The notes: generated by a model from the letters alone, not told the origin. A stretch of DNA of 18,839 nucleotides from an uncultured Collinsella sp. (GCA_934655835.1 CAKUHM010000005.1:1-18839); one strand, 5' to 3'; positions 1 through 7,378 are shown, counted from the stretch's first letter. Program-made: numbers and translations.

Positions 1-929
1 ATCAGGCTGTCACAGACCTGCGGGAACGTCATGTCGTCGGTGTGGCGGATCTCATCCGGATACAGCGACGTATCGGTCATGCCGGGAATGGTATTGGTCT
101 CGAGGATAACGGGGCCGTCCTCACTCACAATAAAGTCGCTGCGCGAGATACCCAGGCAACCGAGGGCCTTGTGAGCGGCGCAGGCAAGCTCCTGAGCGCG
201 AGCGTAATTCTCGGGCGAAATCTGCGCCGGAATGCGATGGATGTCCGTAGGGTCGACATATTTCACGTCCAGATCGTAGAACTCGCAGTCCTCGGGCTTA
301 CGAATCTCGACAATCGGCAGAGCGCGCACGTCATCTTCACCGTATACGCCGACGGTGATCTCGGTACCCTCGATGCACTTCTCGACCAGCACTTTGTCGC
401 CGTACTCAAACGCCTTGGCGATTGCCGCGGGCAGCTCGGAGGGCTCATGGACCAGGGAAATTCCATAGCTGGAACCGTTGACGGCCGGCTTCACAAAGCA
501 TCGCTCGCCACAAACGTCGACGATATGATCGATATCGACTTCATCGCCCACCTCGAGCGCGAGGCCGGGGGCAATGGGAATGCCCGCCTTGGCGTACAGG
601 AGCTTAGAGACCTCCTTGTCGGCACCGCAGGCGCTGGCAAGCACGCCCGAGGCCGTGTAGGGGATACCCAGGGTCTCCATGGCGCCCTGCATGGCGCCAT
701 CCTCGCCGCCGGCACCGTGCATGGCGATAAACGCCACGTCAAAGCCGCCGGTCGCCATGGTTACCATAAAATCATCGGCAGCCGTGTCGAGCAGCTCCAC
801 CGAAGTGTAGCCGGCCTCCTTCAAGGCAGCCACGACGTTCTTTCCCGAATTGAGCGAGATCTCGCGCTCAGCGGAATGACCGCCCGCCAAGACCGCTACG
901 TGCATGTTCTCTAGGCTTTTACCCGGCAT
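1..929 (-). CDS. ddl: D-alanine--D-alanine ligase (C-terminus cut by window edge)
   Basis: An ATP-grasp ligase that joins two D-alanines in the cytoplasm to make the dipeptide end of the peptidoglycan precursor. The 309 visible codons start at ATG 927-929, preceded by GGAGGAG seven bases upstream. The N-terminal VAVLAGGHSAEREISLNSG stretch, the HGAGGEDGAMQG loop (family form HGxxGEDG), the ATP-binding KPAVNGSSYGI segment, EITVGVYG, and the metal/substrate-binding end LETNTIPGMTDTSLYP all fit the family. Only a short C-terminal end is missing, as the family usually runs 310-370 residues. It is divergent from rlmN across an 85-nt gap that holds a minus-strand TACAAT hexamer but no convincing -35 element. 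There is no frameshift or missing motif in the visible part. Confidence 0.95.
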   Translation of the reverse strand, partial: MPGKSLENMHVAVLAGGHSAEREISLNSGKNVVAALKEAGYTSVELLDTAADDFMVTMATGGFDVAFIAMHGAGGEDGAMQGAMETLGIPYTASGVLASACGADKEVSKLLYAKAGIPIAPGLALEVGDEVDIDHIVDVCGERCFVKPAVNGSSYGISLVHEPSELPAAIAKAFEYGDKVLVEKCIEGTEITVGVYGEDDVRALPIVEIRKPEDCEFYDLDVKYVDPTDIHRIPAQISPENYARAQELACAAHKALGCLGISRSDFIVSEDGPVILETNTIPGMTDTSLYPDEIRHTDDMTFPQVCDSL

Positions 930-1014
930 GGGCAGACTCCTCCTCTATAATTTCTGCAGCTGATACCATATTGTAGCGATACCCTCTACGTTTCCCCAAA
1001 ATCGAAAGGCTTCC

Positions 1015-2067
1015 ATGAATCCCAGGACTAAATCTCAGGACATTCGCGACTTGAGCCAAAACGATATTCGCGAGCTCGTGGCCGAACTTGGTCAGCCCGC
1101 CTTCCGCGCGAAGCAGCTCATCGAATGGGTCTTTGAGAAGAACGTTTGTTCGTTTGACGATATGACCAACCTTCCCAAGGCTTTCCGTGAGCAGCTTAAA
1201 GAGGCTTTTGCCTTTGATACGCCGACTGAACTCACCAAGCAGGTTTCCAAAGATGGCTCGCGCAAGTATCTGCTCGAGTACCACGATGGCATTTCCGTCG
1301 AGACTGTCGGCATGCCCCGTCGTAACAAGCTTTCCGTCTGCGTTTCCACGCAGGCAGGCTGCGGCATGGGCTGCGCCTTTTGCGCTACCGGTCTCAACGG
1401 CCTCAAGCGCTCTCTGACCGCTCAAGAGATCGTCGACCAGGTGCTTCATGTATCCAACGACTTTGACGAGCGTGTCACAAGCGTTGTCTTTATGGGCCAG
1501 GGCGAGCCGTTTGCCAACTACGACGAGGTTCTCAAGGCGCTGCGTATCCTCAACGACCCCGATGGCATCGGTATCGGCGCTCGTCACCTCACCGTCTCTA
1601 CCAGCGGCGTTATTCCCGGTATTCGCAAATTTGCCGATATCCCCGAGCAGTTCACGCTTGCCGTTTCCCTGCATTCCGCCATCCAGTCGACGCGCAATAA
1701 GCTCATGCCCGGTGTTAAGAAGTACACGCTGCTTCGCCTTCACGAAGCGCTTCAGCTCTACACCGAGAAGACTGGCCGCCGCCCGACCTATGAGTATGCC
1801 ATGATCGAAGGCGTCAACGATACGAATCCCGAGATGCAGGCACTCTGCGACTTCTGCGAGGGAACGCTGTGCCACGTTAACCTGATTCAACTTAACGACA
1901 TCGAGGGCAGCCCGCTCAAGCCGTCGCCGATTCATAAGGTTGAGGATCTTCAGCGTCGTCTTGAGTCCCGTGGCATCGAGACCACGATTCGTAACTCCCG
2001 TGGTAACGATATTGACGCCGCTTGCGGACAGCTGAAACAGCGCTTCAAAGTTCAGAAGAACGCATAG
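1015..2067 (+). CDS. rlmN: Dual-specificity 23S rRNA/tRNA adenine C2-methyltransferase RlmN
   Basis: A radical-SAM enzyme that methylates C2 of an adenine in 23S rRNA (A2503 in E. coli) and of A37 in some tRNAs. The 350-residue length is normal. The radical-SAM cluster motif CxxxCxxC is present at C116, C120 and C123. The two cysteines of the ping-pong mechanism align as C109 (in LSVCVSTQAGC) and C337 (in NDIDAACGQL). The start ATG has GAAAGG six bases upstream. It stands alone, divergent from the ligase gene, and is followed by a strong terminator. It is the only plus-strand gene left of the origin, so it is transcribed toward the replication fork. The family assignment is secure. Confidence 0.97.
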   Translation: MNPRTKSQDIRDLSQNDIRELVAELGQPAFRAKQLIEWVFEKNVCSFDDMTNLPKAFREQLKEAFAFDTPTELTKQVSKDGSRKYLLEYHDGISVETVGMPRRNKLSVCVSTQAGCGMGCAFCATGLNGLKRSLTAQEIVDQVLHVSNDFDERVTSVVFMGQGEPFANYDEVLKALRILNDPDGIGIGARHLTVSTSGVIPGIRKFADIPEQFTLAVSLHSAIQSTRNKLMPGVKKYTLLRLHEALQLYTEKTGRRPTYEYAMIEGVNDTNPEMQALCDFCEGTLCHVNLIQLNDIEGSPLKPSPIHKVEDLQRRLESRGIETTIRNSRGNDIDAACGQLKQRFKVQKNA

Positions 2068-2085
2068 GGGAGTCGCACTCCAAAA

Positions 2086-2101
2086 CGTTTCATGTGAAAC
2101 A
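2086..2101. promoter_or_regulatory. Degenerate parS-like site
   Basis: CGTTTCATGTGAAACA matches 14 of 16 positions of the parS consensus TGTTTCACGTGAAACA, which is present three times near parA. It lies between the rlmN stop and its terminator. It could be a weak ParB-binding site or a decayed one; chance is less likely but possible. Confidence 0.45.
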
Positions 2102-2104
2102 TCG

Positions 2105-2150
2105 AACGGCCCCGGTTGCAGGATATGCAACCGGGGCCGTTTCATTTATT
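2105..2150 (+). terminator. Rho-independent terminator of rlmN
   Basis: A perfect 16-bp stem (2105-2120 with 2126-2141) has the loop GGATA and is followed by a T-rich tract (TTCATTTATT). It begins 37 nt after the rlmN stop codon. Confidence 0.9.
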
Positions 2151-2204
2151 GACCTCAATTTTGGACCAGCAGCTACCTTTCCCATTTTTTACGGACAAAA
2201 TAAG

Positions 2205-2236
2205 GGGCCCTTGCCTCATGAATCAGACAAGGGCCC
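2205..2236 (-). terminator. Rho-independent terminator of the parAB operon
   Basis: The arms GGGCCCTTG (2205-2213) and CAAGGGCCC (2228-2236) form a 9-bp stem with a 14-nt loop. Read on the minus strand the hairpin is followed by CTTATTTTG. It lies 30 nt beyond the stop of the last gene of the parA-parB run and faces the rlmN terminator. Confidence 0.75.
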
Positions 2237-2257
2237 TCAAAATATGCAGGGTAATTG

Positions 2258-2269
2258 TTAGGTACCTAA
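2258..2269. repeat. 12-bp palindrome TTAGGTACCTAA, copy 1
   Basis: A perfect palindrome that overlaps the stop codon of the small gene at 2266. The same sequence, extended to the 13-mer GTTAGGTACCTAA, recurs at 5761-5773. The function is unknown. Confidence 0.6.
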
Positions 2270-2520
2270 TAGCCTACATTTTCCCATTGGTTGCTAACCC
2301 AACCTTGATTAATCTTAGGATTTTTCGTTACCTGAGCAGTGCGCATGGCAACATCTTCTGTCATAACATCCATTTTCTTCTTGGACGTATCAACGATATC
2401 TTGCGCGCCACGAAGCAAACGACCTCGAAGTTCATCGTCTGTCGCTATCTTATAGCCAGCAAAGGCACCAGCCGCGACAGTCGTCACCAATGCAATCGCA
2501 GTAAAAATCTTATTCCTCAT
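2266..2520 (-). CDS. Small single-pass membrane protein downstream of parB
   Basis: An 84-residue protein that I do not recognise as a named family. I chose ATG at 2520 because AAGGAGG lies five bases upstream; an upstream in-frame start at 2538 would put this Shine-Dalgarno inside the gene. After MRNK there is a hydrophobic segment, about residues 5-21 (IFTAIALVTTVAAGAFAGY), that fits a signal anchor. The rest is charged and helical (DDELRGRLLRGAQDIVDTSKKK), and resembles the layout of YtxH-like small envelope proteins, though the match is not strong enough to assign. The start overlaps the last 11 bases of parB, so it is probably translationally coupled to parB. The context suggests a membrane-linked partner in chromosome segregation, but nothing in the sequence proves this. 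Confidence 0.75.
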   Translation of the reverse strand: MRNKIFTAIALVTTVAAGAFAGYKIATDDELRGRLLRGAQDIVDTSKKKMDVMTEDVAMRTAQVTKNPKINQGWVSNQWENVGY

Positions 2521-3415
2521 CTTGGCCTCCTTGATCAAACTGAATCATTTCACCAAGAATACGAGAGAGCTCTTCCTCGTCTTTAAACTCAATCTCAATC
2601 TTATTCTTTCCACGCGAGCTCTTCACACGCACGTTGGTATTAAATACCTGACGAAGTACACGCGCAGCCTTTTTAAAAGACTGAGGCGTTGCAGGCCGCG
2701 GCGTCTTAGGTGTCTCTCCGGCAGAAAACAATGGAGCAAGATTTTCTGTCGCTCTTACGGAAAGGCCCTCCGCAACAACCTTCTCTGCAAGTCGAATTCG
2801 AGCATCCTCATAGGGAACTGCAAGAATCGCACGTGCGTGACCAGCAGTAAGTTTACCCTCAAAAATCATCTGCTGAACTACTTCGGGGAGATCGAGAAGG
2901 CGCAGCGAGTTTGTAATTGCAGAGCGTGACTTGCTTACGGCCTTCGACAATGCCTCCTGGGTCATACCGCTAGCATCGATGAGCTGGCGATAGCCCTTAG
3001 CCTCTTCGACGGGATTCAGATCAGAACGCTGAAGGTTTTCGATAAGAGCAAGAGCCAGCATCTCTTCATCATTAACATCTTTAATGATGACAGGCAGTTC
3101 CTCAATACCAGCAAGCTTTGACGCCTGGTAACGACGCTCACCAGCGATGATCTCATAGCCGTTTCCATGCTTGCGAACCAAGAGCGGCTGCAAAACGCCA
3201 TGTTCTTGGATTGACTCGCTCAACTCGCGAAGTTCAGTTTCATTAAAGTGAATTCGCGGTTGATTAGGGTTGGGAACGATATCCTCAATAGGTAGTTTTG
3301 TTTCAGATGCGGCATTTGAAGCAGATGCAGACGAACCACCGGTCTCATACTCGGCCTCAGAGACCAAAGCATTGAGTCCACGCCCCAATCCGCCACGTTT
3401 CTTTGCACTAGGCAC
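2510..3415 (-). CDS. parB: Chromosome-partitioning protein ParB (parS-binding CTPase)
   Basis: A 301-residue clamp protein that binds parS, spreads along DNA using CTP, and works with ParA and SMC in origin segregation. The order is: an N-terminal basic GLGRGLNALVS motif that usually contacts ParA; a CTP-binding domain with GERRYQA (92-98) and the ENLQR motif (116-120); a helix-turn-helix region around 141-175 (MTQEALSKAV...SAITNSLRLL); a Pro/Thr linker; and a C-terminal dimerisation domain from about 238. The length and motifs are normal. It overlaps parA by 8 nt at its start and the small membrane gene by 11 nt at its end, so the three are probably translated in a coupled way. Three perfect target sites lie upstream of parA. 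Confidence 0.97.
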   Translation of the reverse strand: MPSAKKRGGLGRGLNALVSEAEYETGGSSASASNAASETKLPIEDIVPNPNQPRIHFNETELRELSESIQEHGVLQPLLVRKHGNGYEIIAGERRYQASKLAGIEELPVIIKDVNDEEMLALALIENLQRSDLNPVEEAKGYRQLIDASGMTQEALSKAVSKSRSAITNSLRLLDLPEVVQQMIFEGKLTAGHARAILAVPYEDARIRLAEKVVAEGLSVRATENLAPLFSAGETPKTPRPATPQSFKKAARVLRQVFNTNVRVKSSRGKNKIEIEFKDEEELSRILGEMIQFDQGGQDEE

Positions 3416-4208
3416 GCTTGATCACCTCTTTTGCAAGGTTCATATACGCTTTTGCACCCTTGTTTTGAGGTGCATAGGTAATTACCGGTTCTCCAAAAGA
3501 CGGAGCTTCAGAGATTTTAACCGTACGGGGAATCAGCGTCTTAAACGCCTTATCACCAAAGTACGATTGAACTTCCTCAACAACCTGATTCGACAGGGAA
3601 GTACGTGAGTCATACATTGTCATAAGCACGCCATAGGTGTCTAAGCCCTTGTTCAGACGTGATTTGACCATCTTCATTGACTCAAGTAGCTTCGTAACGC
3701 CCTCGAGTGCGTAATACTCACACTGGATTGGAATCAAAACGCTATCTGCTGCGGTCAAGGCATTGATAGTAAGCAGGCCGAGCGAAGGTGGACAGTCAAT
3801 GAAAATAAAATCGAACTCGTCCTGAATCGGCTCAAGCAAATCTTTGAGGCGGGTTTCACGAGCAATTGCGCTTACGAGCTCAATTTCTGCACCTGCAAGC
3901 TGAATCGTAGCTGGAATTACGAATACCTTTTTGCAATTTGTATCAAGAACAAGCGATTCTGCCGGCACATCATTCAACAATGCATCATAGATGCAGTGAT
4001 CAAGGTCTTCTTTTTCAATTCCAAATCCACTGGTGCTGTTTCCCTGCGGATCAAAATCGACAATCAGTGTCTTACGACCTTGCTCACCCAGTGCTGCTGC
4101 AAGGTTTACAGCCGTCGTTGACTTACCGACGCCGCCTTTTTGATTGATGATTGCAATGATACGCGTGTCTTTTGCGCTCTTAGAACGCTTAACGTCGCGA
4201 AATCCCAC
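3408..4208 (-). CDS. parA: Chromosome-partitioning ATPase ParA (Soj)
   Basis: A 266-residue deviant-Walker ATPase that binds DNA as an ATP dimer and drives movement of ParB-parS complexes; ParA/Soj proteins also affect DnaA in Bacillus. The deviant Walker A KGGVGKST has the signature lysine K24 and catalytic K29. Walker A' is DFDPQGNSTS and Walker B is FIFIDCPPS. The start is GTG at 4206-4208 with AGGAGGG just upstream. A 15-residue basic N-terminal stretch precedes the fold. The upstream gap (4209-4342) holds three parS sites and no clear terminator, so rsmG transcripts may read through. Base composition is visibly more AT-rich than in the replication genes. Confidence 0.97.
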   Translation of the reverse strand: MGFRDVKRSKSAKDTRIIAIINQKGGVGKSTTAVNLAAALGEQGRKTLIVDFDPQGNSTSGFGIEKEDLDHCIYDALLNDVPAESLVLDTNCKKVFVIPATIQLAGAEIELVSAIARETRLKDLLEPIQDEFDFIFIDCPPSLGLLTINALTAADSVLIPIQCEYYALEGVTKLLESMKMVKSRLNKGLDTYGVLMTMYDSRTSLSNQVVEEVQSYFGDKAFKTLIPRTVKISEAPSFGEPVITYAPQNKGAKAYMNLAKEVIKRA

Positions 4209-4247
4209 GGTCCCTCCTGGTGTGTATTAAAGCTGTCAAACGGAGGA

Positions 4248-4263
4248 TGTTTCACGTGAAACA
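4248..4263. promoter_or_regulatory. parS: parS centromere site 1
   Basis: A perfect 16-bp TGTTTCACGTGAAACA palindrome, identical to the consensus ParB site. It is nearest to the parA start. The next copies begin exactly 39 and 78 bp further on. Confidence 0.97.
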
Positions 4264-4286
4264 TTCCGATTCGAAATCAACCGCCA

Positions 4287-4302
4287 TGTTTCACGTGAAA
4301 CA
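4287..4302. promoter_or_regulatory. parS: parS centromere site 2
   Basis: A second perfect TGTTTCACGTGAAACA. It is separated from each neighbouring copy by a 23-bp spacer of unrelated sequence. Confidence 0.97.
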
Positions 4303-4325
4303 CTGCAAGTTGTTAATATCCATTA

Positions 4326-4341
4326 TGTTTCACGTGAAACA
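4326..4341. promoter_or_regulatory. parS: parS centromere site 3
   Basis: A third perfect TGTTTCACGTGAAACA, ending one base before the rsmG stop codon. Binding and spreading from here would cover both rsmG and parA. Confidence 0.97.
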
Positions 4342-4342
4342 T

Positions 4343-5080
4343 CTAGGCAAGCGGATTCTTCTTAGCCATGCCATTTGCACGAGGCAATGAAACGGATGCT
4401 GGATGACTCTTCTTGAGAACAATGAACTCTCTGTGGCCCAAGCCCTCAGGCAAATCGATTGCGTCATTAAGAAGCAAAGTGAAGCCGCAAATCTTAGCTG
4501 CCGACATGCCGGAAGCTAGCTCCTCATCCGAAGGATTACCCTTGGTGATAACAAATAGACCTCCATCCTTGAGGAACGGAGCCGCATACTCAACAAGAAT
4601 CGGTAGAGGGGCAAGTGCGCGGGCGGTTACGGCAGAAAACTGCTTCTTATGGCTTCGAGCATATTCTTCAAGGCGATCATGAATCGCATGAGCATGTTTC
4701 AACCCAAGAGCATGAACAAAAGAATTGACGGCATCAACCTTCTTACCAACAGAGTCAATATAAGTAGCTTTACGATGCGTGGTTATGGTTAACGGAATAC
4801 CAGGGAAGCCCGCACCTGTCCCCATATCGAGCAAAGCTCCCTCAGGAGCCTTATTGATATAGGGGAGCAAAACAAGAGAGTCGAGGATATGAAGTACCGC
4901 AGCATCTTCTATGTTAAGAATACGGGTAAGATTAGTTGTCTTATTTTTTTCCAGAACCAAATCCAAATGCTGAATACATTTCCTCAGCTCAGTATCAGTT
5001 ACGCTCAAGGAATACTCTTTGCAATAGGAAGTTAGACGACTCAACATCTCGTCAGCTTGCTGATCAGTAAGAACTAACAA
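4343..5080 (-). CDS. rsmG: 16S rRNA G527 N7-methyltransferase RsmG
   Basis: A SAM-dependent methyltransferase that modifies G527 of 16S rRNA (loss gives low-level streptomycin resistance in several bacteria). The SAM-binding motif LLDMGTGAGFPGIPL is nearly the family form. The downstream VTARALAPL and HREFIVLKK segments fit the rest of the fold. The open frame extends to a TTG at 5128, but that start has no ribosome site and sits against a terminator. I prefer the TTG at 5078-5080, which has AAGGAG six bases upstream, giving 245 residues, close to the usual length. The gene lies between the jag terminator and the parS cluster, as in other actinobacteria. Its own promoter is not obvious. Confidence 0.93.
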   Translation of the reverse strand: MLVLTDQQADEMLSRLTSYCKEYSLSVTDTELRKCIQHLDLVLEKNKTTNLTRILNIEDAAVLHILDSLVLLPYINKAPEGALLDMGTGAGFPGIPLTITTHRKATYIDSVGKKVDAVNSFVHALGLKHAHAIHDRLEEYARSHKKQFSAVTARALAPLPILVEYAAPFLKDGGLFVITKGNPSDEELASGMSAAKICGFTLLLNDAIDLPEGLGHREFIVLKKSHPASVSLPRANGMAKKNPLA

Positions 5081-5126
5081 CGAAAGCTCCTTTCTGACAA
5101 AAATCAGTGTATCGAGAACTTTTGAC

Positions 5127-5156
5127 AAAAAAAGGGGACGTGGAAACCACGTCCCC
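5127..5156 (-). terminator. Rho-independent terminator of the rpmH-to-jag run
   Basis: A perfect 10-bp stem, GGGGACGTGG / CCACGTCCCC, has a 3-nt loop. On the minus strand it is followed by seven T residues. It separates jag from rsmG. Confidence 0.93.
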
Positions 5157-5176
5157 TTAGCATAAGCTCGAGTAGA

Positions 5177-5746
5177 TTATCGAGCAACAATCACCACATG
5201 GCGATCGGGGTCAGAACCCTCAGAATGAGTGTCGACGGCGTCATTGCCGCGAAGTGCAATGTGAACCAGTCGGCGCTCGTAGGCATTCATGGGCGGAAGC
5301 GAAACACTCTTGTGAGTGCGAATAGCACGCTCGGCAGCAGACTGAGCCATAGCGGCAACTTTGTCCTGACGGCGACTCTTATATCCCTCAACGTCAACCA
5401 CAACCGGATACCTAAAGCCAAGCTTACGGCTTACCAGAAGCGAGAACATAACCTGAAGGGCATCAAGCGTACGACCGTGACGACCAATGAGAACAGCAAG
5501 GTCAGGAGCCGTTACATCCAGAATCAGCTCGCCCTCATCGCCCTCATACTCATCGATAGGAGAGTTGGCGGCATCGAAGTGCGAAAGGATGGAACGCAGA
5601 ATAGAAATCGCAACATCGGCAATGGTGTCAAGCTCCTCATCGGTCAACTCTTCACCAGCCTTGTAGCGCTGTGCAATCTCGGGATAATCGCCCGCAACCT
5701 GCGGGGCAACCTCCTCAAGCATATCCTCGATGATCTCTTCAGACAT
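5177..5746 (-). CDS. jag: RNA-binding protein Jag (KhpB), KH and R3H domains
   Basis: A KH-R3H RNA-binding protein that acts with KhpA on cell division and envelope RNAs in Gram-positive bacteria. It is 189 residues from the ATG at 5744-5746, which has GGAG seven bases upstream; a TTG four codons earlier overlaps that ribosome site, so I rejected it. The N-terminal part is acidic and lacks a recognisable Jag-N domain. The KH domain carries the GxxG loop IGRHGR (residues 87-92). The R3H domain follows at the C-terminus, around YERRLVHIAL and DRHVVIVAR. It is the last gene of the rpmH-rnpA-yidD-yidC-jag run. The 45-nt gap to yidC contains a perfect TTAGGTACCTAA palindrome. Confidence 0.95.
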   Translation of the reverse strand: MSEEIIEDMLEEVAPQVAGDYPEIAQRYKAGEELTDEELDTIADVAISILRSILSHFDAANSPIDEYEGDEGELILDVTAPDLAVLIGRHGRTLDALQVMFSLLVSRKLGFRYPVVVDVEGYKSRRQDKVAAMAQSAAERAIRTHKSVSLPPMNAYERRLVHIALRGNDAVDTHSEGSDPDRHVVIVAR

Positions 5747-5761
5747 AACGTACTCCAAAAG

Positions 5762-5773
5762 TTAGGTACCTAA
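5762..5773. repeat. 12-bp palindrome TTAGGTACCTAA, copy 2
   Basis: Identical to the copy at 2258-2269, with one further shared base on the left (G). It lies between the yidC stop and the jag ribosome site. It could be an operator or a short RNA hairpin; this is not known. Confidence 0.6.
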
Positions 5774-5791
5774 ATAAGATTGATATCCCGA

Positions 5792-6562
5792 CTACTTCTT
5801 CTTGTGCGGACGCGGCTTCTTCTCGCGGCGCGTAACCTCAACCTGCAGCGGGGCGTTCTTAAGACGCTCCTCCTCATCGGCCTTGGCCTTGTCGATAACC
5901 TTCTGCGTCACGAAGATCTGCTGGATAACCTGCCAGGCAGAAGACACGTCGTAGTACAGCAGAACGCCAACGGGCAGGCTCCAGCCCATCCAGAGCATCA
6001 TGACGGTCATGACGACGGCCATCATGCGCATGCTCTGAGCCTGCTGACCAGTCTGGTTGCGCGACATATACAGCTGCGGAATCAGGGTCAGGACAGCGAA
6101 CAGGATCAGGCAGACCAGCGCAGGCAGCGCGACCATAAAGCCATCGGCAAAGGAGGCACTCGGCGTGGTGGTCAGGTCGGGCAGGATGTTGAAGAACGAG
6201 AACGTGCCCTCGTTAAAGTACTGCGGCAGGTTACGCAGCAGCGTAAACAGGGCAAACAGGATAGGCATCTGAATCAGGAGCGGCAGGCAGCCGGACAGCG
6301 GGTTGAACTTGTTCTCACTGTAGAACTTTTGCATCTCCTCGGCCTGACGCTGGGGATCGTCGGCATAGCGCTCCTGGATCTCGAGCATCTTGGGCTGCAG
6401 CACCTGCATACGAGCCGTCGACTTAGTCGACTTGAGCATAAGCGGCGTCAGCAGCAGACGGATGATGACCACCAGGATGATGATGGACAGGCCCCAGTCG
6501 ACCGCAAAGGTCTGGATGAGCTTAAGCAGCTCGAAAAGGATGTTAACGATCCAATCCCACAT
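5792..6562 (-). CDS. yidC: Membrane protein insertase YidC (Oxa1 family)
   Basis: A 256-residue inner-membrane insertase that helps Sec-dependent and Sec-independent proteins enter the membrane. Residues 1-45 hold two closely spaced hydrophobic segments. The second carries the conserved intramembrane arginine (R35 in VVIIRLLLTP), which is the hydrophilic-groove residue. A charged hairpin loop follows (RYADDPQRQAEEMQKFY), then NPLSGCLPLLIQMPILFALF and further hydrophobic segments. The C-terminal tail is strongly basic (REKKPRPHKKK), as expected for ribosome contact. There is no signal peptide lipobox, unlike Bacillus SpoIIIJ. The ATG has GGAGG nine bases upstream. It follows yidD by 29 nt. Confidence 0.96.
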   Translation of the reverse strand: MWDWIVNILFELLKLIQTFAVDWGLSIIILVVIIRLLLTPLMLKSTKSTARMQVLQPKMLEIQERYADDPQRQAEEMQKFYSENKFNPLSGCLPLLIQMPILFALFTLLRNLPQYFNEGTFSFFNILPDLTTTPSASFADGFMVALPALVCLILFAVLTLIPQLYMSRNQTGQQAQSMRMMAVVMTVMMLWMGWSLPVGVLLYYDVSSAWQVIQQIFVTQKVIDKAKADEEERLKNAPLQVEVTRREKKPRPHKKK

Positions 6563-6591
6563 GTAAGTTTTCCTCCGATAGCGAGTGCCCG

Positions 6592-6816
6592 CTAGGGCAC
6601 AGGGTCATAACCGCCGACGTGCAGGGGATTGCAGCGAGCGATGCGCCTCACGGCAAGCCAGCAGCCTCTCAAAACACCGTACTTCTCAATCGCCTGGACG
6701 GCGTATTGCGAGCACGTTGGGTAATAAATGCAGGCGTCAGGCAATAAGGGCGAAATAACCTGTTGATATATGCGAATAGGAGCGATGGCAACACGTCGCA
6801 AAACGTGATTGCTCAT
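6592..6816 (-). CDS. yidD: Membrane protein insertion efficiency factor YidD
   Basis: A 74-residue amphipathic protein that sits at the inner face of the membrane and improves YidC-dependent insertion. The family signature is clear: IYQQVISPLLPDACIYYPTC, SQYAVQAIEKYG, and the C-terminal ARCNPLHVGGYDPVP with its conserved cysteine and GGxDPVP end. The start overlaps the rnpA stop in an ATGA arrangement (6813-6816), so translation is probably coupled. It precedes yidC, as in most bacteria. Confidence 0.96.
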   Translation of the reverse strand: MSNHVLRRVAIAPIRIYQQVISPLLPDACIYYPTCSQYAVQAIEKYGVLRGCWLAVRRIARCNPLHVGGYDPVP

Positions 6817-7151
6817 CGCTCCTCCCCGGCAACGCCGGCGCGTTTCATAAGCGAACGCAATGCATTGTCCATCTCCTGCGGCGAGGAAACCCTCGTCTTG
6901 GGAGTTGCGAACAAGATGATGTCATAACCCGCAACGGGAAATCCACAGCTGCGGGCGGCCTCGCGCATCACACGCTTAGAACGGTTGCGCACGACAGCAC
7001 AACCGAGCCGTTTAGCACCAACGAAGGCGACCCTTCCGGAGTCGCCTTCGCCAACCGATTCACATATGGTCATTCGAATCAGAGGGTGATTGAAACGACG
7101 CCCCTGACTGAACACATGCTCGAAATCTTGCCGAGACTTAATAGTCTTCAT
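6813..7151 (-). CDS. rnpA: Ribonuclease P protein component
   Basis: The 112-residue basic protein subunit of RNase P, which helps the catalytic RNA trim the 5' ends of tRNA precursors. The N-terminal KTIKSRQDFEHVFSQGRRF and the RNA-binding RNRxKR motif (VVRNRSKRVMREAAR) define the family. Length is normal. The ATG lies 20 nt after the rpmH stop, so the two genes are co-transcribed. The 3' end overlaps yidD by four bases. Confidence 0.96.
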   Translation of the reverse strand: MKTIKSRQDFEHVFSQGRRFNHPLIRMTICESVGEGDSGRVAFVGAKRLGCAVVRNRSKRVMREAARSCGFPVAGYDIILFATPKTRVSSPQEMDNALRSLMKRAGVAGEER

Positions 7152-7171
7152 GCGAGATGTGTGTATCGCTG

Positions 7172-7306
7172 CTAGACAGTGAGACGCTTGCGGCCCTTGG
7201 CGCGACGACGGGCGAGCACGGCACGACCACCCTTAGTGGCCATACGGGCACGGAAGCCATGGGTCTTGGCACGCTTACGCTTATTAGGCTGATACGTACG
7301 CTTCAT
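7172..7306 (-). CDS. rpmH: 50S ribosomal protein L34
   Basis: The 44-residue basic ribosomal protein L34, in its usual origin-side position before rnpA. The sequence [18 protein letters not shown] and its basic C-terminus ([14 protein letters not shown]) are typical. I used ATG 7304-7306, which has AGGAGG eight bases upstream; the open frame runs 20 codons further but those residues do not belong to L34. It is the first gene of the minus-strand run and has a strong promoter about 73-100 bases upstream. Confidence 0.98.
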   Translation of the reverse strand: MKRTYQPNKRKRAKTHGFRARMATKGGRAVLARRRAKGRKRLTV

Positions 7307-7378
7307 CTTAAGTTCCTCCTGCTGCATTTCGAGTGTCCGCGGGGACGCGGACGCAGATATAGACACGTGAGCTTGAAG

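Noticed and set aside
919..2145. A 408-codon open frame on the minus strand opposite rlmN
   Set aside because: It mirrors the well-supported rlmN gene, has no recognisable protein features, and would run through both strands' regulatory gap.
7307..7366. A 20-codon N-terminal extension of L34
   Set aside because: The extension includes the Shine-Dalgarno of the true start and does not belong to the L34 family.
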